DNA from: Deltaproteobacteria bacterium
GTDB taxonomy: Bacteria > Desulfobacterota > DSM-4660 > Desulfatiglandales > Desulfatiglandaceae
NCBI GenBank assembly: GCA_018644785.1
Contig: JABGPV010000128.1
Span: 1 to 14,557 of the forward strand
Reading direction: 5' to 3'
DNA length: 14,557 nucleotides
Each line of letters starts with the position of its first letter. The first letter of the stretch is position 1. The notes under the pieces are model-generated. The model did not search any database, had not been told where the DNA came from, and worked only from the letters and a program-made list of their open reading frames with translations. Position numbers and translations under genes: made by a program. Positions 1-5,636 of this stretch are shown here, piece after piece.

Positions 1-62
1 AAATACCAAATCTAAAAAAATAGTTGCAAATACTTCATACTTATTATATGCAAGAGCTTAAT

Positions 63-96
63 ATGTTAAAAACGTTTATTATGTCAAAAACGTTTA
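63..96 (+). promoter_or_regulatory. Tandem 16-bp direct repeat with AAACGTTT palindromes
   Basis: Two copies of a 16-bp unit (ATGTTAAAAACGTTTA at 63-78 and ATGTCAAAAACGTTTA at 81-96) differ at one base and repeat with an 18-bp period. Each contains the perfect palindrome AAACGTTT (70-77 and 88-95). They sit 40-75 bases upstream of the first lipoprotein gene in AT-rich DNA, where an operator or upstream control site would be expected. Only a weak promoter-like hexamer pair is visible further upstream (TTGCAA at 24-29 with a TATATG 15 bases on). A regulatory role is inference from position and symmetry. Confidence 0.35.
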
Positions 97-136
97 GGGC
101 CAGCACGTCAACAGTCAACCATGAAAGGAGGAACGG

Positions 137-2338
137 ATGGAGAAATTAAGGACGGTTTTTTTGGGGGTTGTGATGTTCAGCCTCCTGGCATTGATCCCCA
201 TGGGGTGCAGCGACAGCGACAGCGGGAGTCCGCCTGTTCCACCCAATGTTCCTACTAACCGTATTTATATTTTGACTGCCACGGGTGATGCGACCCTTTT
301 CCCGGCGGTGGAGAGCAATTCATCCGGTAATGGGCAGAGCTGGGAATACACGCTCACCCTGGAAGATGTATCGGAAAATGTTTTCTGGTTTTCGGACAAG
401 CCGGAACGAGATTCCGGAAATGAAACGGCAGCGTATTTTTTTGAAACCGTATGGCCGGAAGTCTATGTTGAAATCGCGCCAAACGCTATTCTGGAAGGAA
501 AGATACCGGATGAGGACTTGGGCGACGGCCTGTTCCTTACCCTACGAAATCCGGTGTATGATTCGGAGATAAACCAGGTTACCTTTGATGTTACGCTCCA
601 AAATTCCACAATGACCGACAAACATCCTCAAGACCCGGTAACATTTGAATTTGTTAAAATGATCATAAACGACAACAATGAAGATAGTCAGGTGGTTAAA
701 TGGTCTTACGGCCAGGTCGGCCCGCTGGCTACCCTGGCACCGGAAGGAACGGAGGGGAAATACATCCTTAGCTTTGAAAATATCTACCCCGAATGTTACT
801 ATATGTCCAATGCGCCTGACCGTTATTCCTTCGTTTACACCGTAGAGCTGTTGACCGAAACCTGGAATAACCATTTCGGGAGCGAGGCGCCCAACGCATC
901 CATAACTTCCTACAATGCGGACGGGGAACTGCAAGTCAACGCCTTCACCATTGAAAACCCGGTTTATGACGGTGAAACCGGCCTGCTGACCTATACGGCA
1001 ACCCTTTTGGACAATAGCGCGGAACCGGATGAATATCTCTATAATGCGACCTTGTTTATCGATGCTGCAGAAACGGATTCCTGCGGCTCAGGCTTTACCG
1101 GACGGATGGTCGTCAAAAACGGATCCCCTGACCCCGTCTGGATGGTTCCGACGTTGCCCGGTCCGCCGGGCTCACCGTCCGAAAAACAGTGGGGCTGGTG
1201 GAAAGATAAGTATGGCCTGAAATGTAAAATAAAGGGGGGCGAGCCCGGTAAAATCTTCTGTATCCCGGACAAGGGCGCGCCCAGCGGAAACTTCAAGTTT
1301 TTCATGGGCTGCGATGATTCCGGTGATAACTGCAAAATGGGGATTCCTTCGGGGGATTTGTCGAACATTGACACCCTTTTTGAACCCAGCTTCGGCTGCA
1401 AGAATAATACGGCAAATAAAGATAAAATAATCCCCGGATGCGCCTTCAACCCATCAAGCAGCTTGCCGGCCTGCAAAAAGGCTGACCCGGCAGATAGAAA
1501 TGCCGATATCTGCGGTTCTCTTACCTCGAGCGATTGGGTGGATATGAGCGCAGTTAATGGCTTCACCGTACCCATGTATCTGGAGGTAACAAACGCAACC
1601 AACTGTGTAGACTCTACAGGCAAACCCAGAACAACTACGGATGGCAGTATGCTGGATGTGGCCAGCTGCGCCACTGAAGACAAAAAGTCGCTTTATTCAG
1701 ACGAGAAAAAGCAGCAGGACCTGATAGACAAAGGCGTAAGCCTTCTAACCAAAGACGAAAGCGGAAATCAGCAGGGGTGTGCAGCCCCCAAATTTTGGTT
1801 CGATACCACCAGCATCGGGAATCCGGTCAACCCCGTTAAACTTATGGAGAACACGGAGCCCCCCTGGAATTCAGCCAACTGGTACGGTTGTGCGGGAGCA
1901 GCCGATGGAGGACCTGGAAACGGTGGAACTGATTGCGTGAAAGGGCCAACGGATGGTAATAAAACTTACCCCATCAGTCTGACCAATTTTGTGAAAGACC
2001 TTAAATCGATGGGATACAAAGGGTATACATGGGCGTATGATGACGGTGTAGGCCTGTTCAACTGTAACTGGGGTGGTACCGTTATGGTAACCGTCTGCCC
2101 AAATGGCGGAACCCCCTATGATACCAATACCAAGTGGGCCTACAAGAGTGGAAAATGCTCTGCCGGAAAAAAAGGAAGCTATAAGTCTCTCATCGCCTGC
2201 CAGCAGGCCAATATGCATTATAAGTGTGAAGATCAGCAAATAGACCCGGATACGGGCGGTCCCACTTATAAATACTGTATCGTGGATCCTCAAGGGACCA
2301 TGACATGGGAGGCGTGTCAATCCAGTTGCAAAAATTAG
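137..2338 (+). CDS. Lipoprotein with two ~86-residue beta modules and a thaumatin-like C-terminal domain
   Basis: The protein has 733 residues. An ideal AGGAGG lies five bases before the ATG. A signal peptide (residues 1-23) ends at Cys24 within IPMGC, a permissive lipobox, and Ser follows the Cys, so outer-membrane sorting is expected. Residues 71-157 and 209-294 are two copies of a module sharing aromatic/Asx-x-Pro-x-Arg, a Trp, PNA, NPVYD and a closing TxxLxNS. From ~322 on it resembles thaumatin-like proteins: VWMVP (334-338), GCDDSGDNC (391-399, compare CxTGDC), TLFEPSFG (413-420, compare TLAEFTL), WVDMSAVNGFTVPM (467-480, compare YDVSLVDGFNVPM) and YTWAYDDGVGLFNC (630-643, compare YSYAYDDxxSTFTC). 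Residues 671-733 form a Cys-rich tail with two short diverged copies, ending CxxxC. The domain call is from motifs only. Binding or hydrolysis of glycans is possible, but no activity can be stated. It is paralogous to the gene at 3884. Confidence 0.8.
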   Translation: MEKLRTVFLGVVMFSLLALIPMGCSDSDSGSPPVPPNVPTNRIYILTATGDATLFPAVESNSSGNGQSWEYTLTLEDVSENVFWFSDKPERDSGNETAAYFFETVWPEVYVEIAPNAILEGKIPDEDLGDGLFLTLRNPVYDSEINQVTFDVTLQNSTMTDKHPQDPVTFEFVKMIINDNNEDSQVVKWSYGQVGPLATLAPEGTEGKYILSFENIYPECYYMSNAPDRYSFVYTVELLTETWNNHFGSEAPNASITSYNADGELQVNAFTIENPVYDGETGLLTYTATLLDNSAEPDEYLYNATLFIDAAETDSCGSGFTGRMVVKNGSPDPVWMVPTLPGPPGSPSEKQWGWWKDKYGLKCKIKGGEPGKIFCIPDKGAPSGNFKFFMGCDDSGDNCKMGIPSGDLSNIDTLFEPSFGCKNNTANKDKIIPGCAFNPSSSLPACKKADPADRNADICGSLTSSDWVDMSAVNGFTVPMYLEVTNATNCVDSTGKPRTTTDGSMLDVASCATEDKKSLYSDEKKQQDLIDKGVSLLTKDESGNQQGCAAPKFWFDTTSIGNPVNPVKLMENTEPPWNSANWYGCAGAADGGPGNGGTDCVKGPTDGNKTYPISLTNFVKDLKSMGYKGYTWAYDDGVGLFNCNWGGTVMVTVCPNGGTPYDTNTKWAYKSGKCSAGKKGSYKSLIACQQANMHYKCEDQQIDPDTGGPTYKYCIVDPQGTMTWEACQSSCKN

Positions 2339-2360
2339 AGCGGTCCAGTGGTATGGGACG

Positions 2361-2376
2361 AAATGCACGCATTTTT
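2361..2376 (+). terminator. Weak AT-rich hairpin with T-run after the first lipoprotein gene
   Basis: AAATGCACGCATTT folds as a five-pair stem with a four-base loop and runs into TTTTT, 23 bases after the stop codon at 2336-2338. The stem is weak, so this is only a candidate intrinsic terminator. Confidence 0.25.
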
Positions 2377-2531
2377 GAGTCAAACCCTTTTAACTGAAGA
2401 ATGAACGAATTGTTTCAGACCTGCAGACGGCAGAATGGGATGTTAAAATCTCGTTTTGCCGGTCAGCGGGTTTGTTACGATTTGCGGGGAAAACCTCAGA
2501 AAATCGCCTTAAGGCTCTTACCGGTTGTGGA

Positions 2532-2610
2532 ATAGAGGGGGACGTTCTTACCGTTTAAACATTTAACTATTATGAAGTAATGAAGTTTAAAAGTTGAGAA
2601 TGTCCCCTAT
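2532..2610. repeat. Imperfect palindromic repeat, REP/Y1-transposase-associated type
   Basis: The left arm (2532-2560) and the reverse complement of the right arm (2610-2585) share the pattern ATAG..GGG.ACrTTCTyA.C.TTTAAAC. This gives an interrupted inverted repeat of about 28 bases per arm around an AT-rich centre, itself partly symmetric (ATTATGAAGTAAT). I recall the GGGGACGTTCTTA motif from repeats linked to REP-associated tyrosine (Y1) transposases in Desulfobacterota; that identification is memory-based. No transposase gene is present, so it would be a non-autonomous copy. Confidence 0.5.
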
Positions 2611-2619
2611 GTCCATGAG

Positions 2620-2642
2620 TGGACCAAATTCCAGTATGATGT
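2620..2642. repeat. 23-bp dispersed repeat, copy 1
   Basis: This matches 5517-5539 at 22 of 23 positions; the shared core is AAATTCCAGTATGATGT. It lies 282 bases after the stop of the first lipoprotein gene, and the other copy lies 50 bases after the stop of its paralogue. A small hairpin GTCCA-TGAG-TGGAC (2611-2624) abuts this copy only. It could be a leftover of the duplication that made the two genes, or the end of a mobile element. The sequence does not decide. Confidence 0.5.
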
Positions 2643-2779
2643 GGGTTGACTGGCAGCTCCTTGGAGATGTGAGCAAAAAAAGGAAAAAAGCGGCGATTGC
2701 GGCACAGTGTTGTTATGGGAAAAGGAAATTTGAAAAACCTTAGCTTATATACGTCTTTTCCTAGCCATCAACTATTTGG

Positions 2780-3151
2780 CTATGTTGCCTGCAAACGGTA
2801 AGGTTTTATAAGAATTTCAGCCGATATTCCTAAACCTTTTTGAAGCTTTCTTATCATTGTGATAGACAGAGATCTTTTTTTGTTTAATATCTCTGATACT
2901 CGTGCCCTTGACCCAATAAGCGGTACTAAATCTTTACGGGATAGCCCCTGACTGTCCATTTGATGAATGATAGCTTCTACAGGATCAGGTGGAAGTATTG
3001 GATGGTGTTTTTCTTCATATGCCTCTATCAGAGTTACCAATACGTCAAGCCTATCTCCTTCTGGTGTGTCTTTTTTGGCAGTCATTAAATTTTCAGCTTC
3101 TTTCAAAGCGTCATTGTAATCAGTTTCTGTTTTAATAGGCTTGATATCCAT
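2780..3151 (-). CDS. higA: HigA-type antitoxin with XRE/Cro helix-turn-helix
   Basis: The protein has 123 residues when started at MDIKPIKTE. This start is chosen over the ATG at 3163 because GAGGTG lies six bases before it, while the upstream ATG has no ribosome site, and because HigA proteins typically begin with this MDIKPI-like stretch. The N-terminal part (about 1-50) is the acidic region seen in HigA proteins that pair with HigB. Residues ~57-115 form an XRE-family helix-turn-helix, with SRKDLVPLIGSRARVSEILN containing the recognition helix. The product should neutralise the neighbouring toxin and repress their shared promoter by DNA binding. The upstream ATG overlaps the higB stop as ATGA, so the two are translationally coupled. 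The pair is visibly more AT-rich than its surroundings, as expected for acquired DNA. Confidence 0.88.
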   Translation of the reverse strand: MDIKPIKTETDYNDALKEAENLMTAKKDTPEGDRLDVLVTLIEAYEEKHHPILPPDPVEAIIHQMDSQGLSRKDLVPLIGSRARVSEILNKKRSLSITMIRKLQKGLGISAEILIKPYRLQAT

Positions 3152-3159
3152 GTAGCACC

Positions 3160-3453
3160 TCATATTGTTTTTGTATCAATTTTGTCATAGTTCTCGTGGC
3201 TACCGACAAAGCGTATATAAATAATACCGAAGTCGTAATTAATTGCTACCACAAGACGATAAGTGTTGCCCTTTATATTGAAAATTACACGGTTATCGGC
3301 AACAAAACTGGCATTTCTGTAATCATTTTTAATATCGTTTGAAGTTTTCCATTCTGCTGATTTTACTTTTGCGTGCCATGCTCTTAGTGGTTGTTCTGCA
3401 TCGGTATGGACTTCCCAAAACTCCCTCAATATCTTTTTTGAAATTATCCTCAT
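3160..3453 (-). CDS. higB: HigB-type mRNA interferase toxin
   Basis: The protein has 97 residues, the usual length for the HigB_toxin family (RelE-like fold, ribosome-dependent mRNA cleavage). It starts MRIISKKILREFW and keeps the family hallmarks: AxxPLRAWHAKVKSAEWK near residues 19-36, a basic Asx-rich middle, NxKGNxYRLVVAINYDF near 60-76, and the terminal IYIRFVGSHENYDKID. The toxin gene precedes the antitoxin gene, the order typical of higBA and opposite to most type II modules. No Shine-Dalgarno sequence precedes the ATG, and the best promoter ends only seven bases upstream, pointing to a leaderless message. Nothing suggests inactivation: the frame is intact and full length. It lies between two lipoprotein paralogues on the opposite strand, so its role is most likely self-contained. 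Confidence 0.88.
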   Translation of the reverse strand: MRIISKKILREFWEVHTDAEQPLRAWHAKVKSAEWKTSNDIKNDYRNASFVADNRVIFNIKGNTYRLVVAINYDFGIIYIRFVGSHENYDKIDTKTI

Positions 3454-3460
3454 GTCAGAG

Positions 3461-3489
3461 AATATAGCTCGTTACCGTTTTGGGATCAA
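3461..3489 (-). promoter_or_regulatory. Sigma70-type promoter of higBA
   Basis: On the minus strand TTGATC (3489-3484) is followed after exactly 17 bases by TATATT (3466-3461), matching consensus at 4/6 and 5/6. Only seven bases separate the -10 box from the higB ATG, so transcription should begin at or next to the start codon. Antitoxin repression at this site is expected from the family, but no clear operator palindrome was identified. Confidence 0.6.
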
Positions 3490-3611
3490 GTTTTATTTTG
3501 GGTTTAAATTGAAAGGTATATCTTCGAAACGTTAATGCTGAATTAAGTGCCGTTTTAGGGATATCCATAAGTTTAAAAGTTTATCAAAACAGATACAAAT
3601 CCATTCTCTGC

Positions 3612-3754
3612 CAGGAAGATTCATGCCTTGCAAGGAAAATCGGAATCTCCCAACCCGCAGTGAGTCTGTCCGTTCAATGGGGGGGGGAAGAATCGTAAAA
3701 GAGATGGGGCACGAGCTGTACGTCCCCCCAGGCAACCATCCGCTGACGCACTGA
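3612..3754 (+). pseudogene. Decayed fragment of a LysR-type regulator (helix-turn-helix remnant)
   Basis: The frame running from 3612 reads CLARKIGISQPAVSLSVQ (codons ~3624-3677), a close fit to the LysR winged-helix recognition segment (compare AARxLGISQPAVSLSI). It then hits a nine-G run (3679-3687), after which it stops at 3696. One frame over, 3689-3751 reads RIVKEMGHELYV..., resembling the LysR stretch that follows (GxRIxLTExGxELY), ending at a TGA at 3752. The linking residues (LExxLGxxLFxR) are missing, so both a deletion and a frameshift seem to have occurred. No start or effector domain remains. Homology is judged by motif only. Confidence 0.4.
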
Positions 3755-3778
3755 TCCCGCCTCGCATATACAATTTTA

Positions 3779-3808
3779 TTGTGACTTTTCAGGCGTAACC
3801 GGTGTAAT
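3779..3808 (+). promoter_or_regulatory. Candidate promoter of the second lipoprotein gene
   Basis: TTGTGA (3779-3784) and TGTAAT (3803-3808) are separated by 18 bases and match the sigma70 hexamers at 4/6 and 5/6. They lie about 75 bases before the ATG at 3884. Support is limited to spacing and partial consensus. The rest of 3454-3883 contains the higBA promoter and the LysR remnant and nothing else I can name. Confidence 0.35.
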
Positions 3809-3883
3809 ATCAAAGACGGGCCATGGCTTTGAAAGGCCGTTGTTTGGTTTTGGCAAAAACGCTTGAAAAAGAGAGGGATCAAC

Positions 3884-5467
3884 ATGAAAACCTGGATGAA
3901 ACCGGCATTTATTTTACTGGCGGGTCTGTGCATATGGGCGGGGATTTCCGGATGTAGCGATAGCGGCAGTGTCGCCGTATCCACCGAAGCACAAACCAAT
4001 CGCGTGCATCTGATCAATGCCGAGAGCGGTACCATGACCCCGGCCGCCGAAAACGGGACTTTCACCCCTGCCTCGGAAAACGAAGCGGTTACATTTGCTC
4101 TGGAAGGGGTGGATGAAACGCTTATCTGGTATCTGGACAGGCCGGGCAGGGAGGCGGGGAAATCCGATGTCAACCAACTCGTAAGCGCCTGGGATGCCTA
4201 TTACGGTGAAACCCGGCCCAATGCGGTACTCTCCTATCCCATATCCGGGACCGAGGATATACAAATCATTTATCTGCTGATGGAGAAGCCGGAATACGAC
4301 GCGTCCAGAAGCATCCTCGGGTTTAGCGGGCGGGTTCTGAATGCCACAATGCCTGTTTCCTCGGATAATATGGCGTTTGAAACGTGCGTATTGACTGTCC
4401 TCAACAATGTGAGTGACGTGGTGGAAGCGTCCACCATCATACAACACTCCAGGGCGGCTTTTATAGACACCACGAGCGGCGACGAATACAACGTTACATT
4501 GGAGGCCATCATTCCCCAAACGGTTTTTGTGGACAACGCCCCCGGCCGAAATTCCTATGGGGAAACAATCGGTCCTTTCTTTGTGGATCAGTGGGAAAAC
4601 CGGTTTGCGGACGGCCTTCCCAACGCTTCCCTGTATGGTGTCACGGAAAGCGGGGAGCTGGACATCTTCATCCTGACCCTTGCCAATCCGGTCATTGACC
4701 CGGAAAACAATTCCATCCGGTACACCGCCTCCTTATTGGAACGTGAAGGTGAAATTCCCGTTTCCCTGGAGGCTTCAATCCTGCTCATCGATTCGTCCGA
4801 AGGCGTTGCGGACGTCCCGGACATCTGTAACTCCACCGGAGGACGGACGTTTCTGGTTTCCAACAACTGCGGTGCCAAGTCCGACACCTGCACCGAAAAG
4901 AAAAGCCTGCACGTGAGCAGCGGGACGCTGCAGTTTGCCCCAAAGTGTCTTCAGAACATGTGCGCCGGGGACCCGGCCGTCACATTGAATCTTCCGGAAG
5001 GGAGCAACTATGCTTTCTGGGCGGGGGAGTACGGGTCTTCCACCCTGTGTGAAGTGGCCATCGCCAAAAGCGGAGGGTGGGACGGGTACAATCTTTCCTT
5101 TAACAAGGGATTTGACATCGGTATGACCCTGGTCGCTCCGGAAGGGATGGTGGTCCCGAAAATCGTTGCCAAAACCCGCAACGCCTACAGCGCCTATCCG
5201 CTGCCGAGTACCCTGCCCGACTGCTGGGCCGCGCCCTGCACCCAACCCAACTATTCCCATCCGCCCATCCCGGGGGGCACATACCACCTGTTTTTATGCA
5301 ACCAGACCGGTGAAACGGCCAGCACGCCGGGCACTTACGGGTGTGCTCTCAATGAATGCCCGCCGGGCGGTGATATGGGCCAATGCACCGACTGGACAAA
5401 GCTCCCCTGCCAGGGAACCCCCAAGCTCACAGGGGGCGACTGCGCCGAGTCTTGTCCGGGAACGTAG
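3884..5467 (+). CDS. Paralogous lipoprotein with two ~86-residue beta modules and a divergent Cys-rich/thaumatin-like C-terminus
   Basis: The protein has 527 residues when started at MKTWMKPAF. This ATG has AGAGGG about seven bases upstream; the in-frame TTG at 3863 would place seven charged residues before the signal peptide and lacks a ribosome site. Signal peptide 1-23 ends at Cys24 (ISGC), with Ser next, so outer-membrane sorting is expected. Modules at 69-154 and 202-287 match those of the first lipoprotein (Pro-Gly-Arg, Trp, PNA, NPxxD, closing TxxLLE). The C-terminal region starts GRTFLVSNNC (320-329), like the N-terminal strand of thaumatins, and contains WDGYNLSFNKGFDIGMTLVAP (399-419), parallel to the DVSLVDGFNVPM motif of that family. 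The catalytic-cleft motifs are less clear than in the paralogue. It ends with a CxxxC tail (520-524). It may act on or bind surface polymers; this is inference. Confidence 0.75.
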   Translation: MKTWMKPAFILLAGLCIWAGISGCSDSGSVAVSTEAQTNRVHLINAESGTMTPAAENGTFTPASENEAVTFALEGVDETLIWYLDRPGREAGKSDVNQLVSAWDAYYGETRPNAVLSYPISGTEDIQIIYLLMEKPEYDASRSILGFSGRVLNATMPVSSDNMAFETCVLTVLNNVSDVVEASTIIQHSRAAFIDTTSGDEYNVTLEAIIPQTVFVDNAPGRNSYGETIGPFFVDQWENRFADGLPNASLYGVTESGELDIFILTLANPVIDPENNSIRYTASLLEREGEIPVSLEASILLIDSSEGVADVPDICNSTGGRTFLVSNNCGAKSDTCTEKKSLHVSSGTLQFAPKCLQNMCAGDPAVTLNLPEGSNYAFWAGEYGSSTLCEVAIAKSGGWDGYNLSFNKGFDIGMTLVAPEGMVVPKIVAKTRNAYSAYPLPSTLPDCWAAPCTQPNYSHPPIPGGTYHLFLCNQTGETASTPGTYGCALNECPPGGDMGQCTDWTKLPCQGTPKLTGGDCAESCPGT

Positions 5468-5493
5468 GGACGGCCGGAACAGAGTATTTTTTT
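5453..5493 (+). terminator. Intrinsic terminator overlapping the stop of the second lipoprotein gene
   Basis: TGTCCGG (5453-5459) pairs with CCGGAACA (5474-5481) through seven base pairs with one bulged A, around a 14-base loop containing the TAG stop. A run of seven T follows at 5487-5493. The stem is modest, and the distance from stem to T-run is a little long. Confidence 0.45.
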
Positions 5494-5516
5494 GAGACGC
5501 CGGTTTCGATTACAAA

Positions 5517-5539
5517 TGGACAAAATTCCAGTATGATGT
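5517..5539. repeat. 23-bp dispersed repeat, copy 2
   Basis: Second copy of the sequence at 2620-2642, with one mismatch (A at 5522 where copy 1 has C). It lies 50 bases beyond the stop of the second lipoprotein gene. The similarity does not extend into either flank. Confidence 0.5.
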
Positions 5540-5580
5540 TTGAGGGCCAGTAACACATCGAGAATATTAGAGATTTTCGC

Positions 5581-5626
5581 TTGACACCTTTTATCAGGAG
5601 GAAAAATGGGGTCACAGCTTGATTAG
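5581..5626 (+). repeat. Short imperfect inverted repeat (TTGACACC ... GGGGTCA) with an enclosed mini-ORF
   Basis: TGACACC (5582-5588) and GGGGTCA (5608-5614) are inverted with one mismatch. Between and over them lies AGGAGG (5596-5601) followed four bases later by a six-codon ORF, MGSQLD (5606-5626). The motif resembles small dispersed palindromes near Y1-type elements, but with one copy here this is a guess. The mini-ORF is more likely coincidental than a functional peptide. Confidence 0.25.
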
Positions 5627-5636
5627 GGCATTAAGC

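Larger units (their letters stand above)
2339..2779. other. Gene-free stretch between the first lipoprotein gene and higA
   Basis: This interval of about 440 bases lies between convergent genes. It holds the weak hairpin at 2361, the palindromic repeat at 2532-2610, the 23-bp repeat at 2620-2642 and a small inverted repeat, TAGCCA/TGGCTA (2762-2767 and 2777-2782), overlapping the stop of the antitoxin gene. I found no coding stretch with a credible ribosome site or recognisable product in the remainder. Confidence 0.6.

Noticed and set aside
1..62. Promoter for the first lipoprotein gene (TTGCAA with TATATG)
   Set aside because: Spacing is only 15 bases and the match is poor in AT-rich DNA. 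It is mentioned under the direct repeat but not called.
3532..4173. Minus-strand 213-codon frame across the upstream region and start of the second lipoprotein gene
   Set aside because: It is antisense to a clear signal peptide and module, has no motifs, and overlaps the LysR remnant.
5596..5626. AGGAGG followed by a six-codon ORF
   Set aside because: It lies within a small inverted repeat between convergent genes, with no promoter at proper distance. Probably coincidence.
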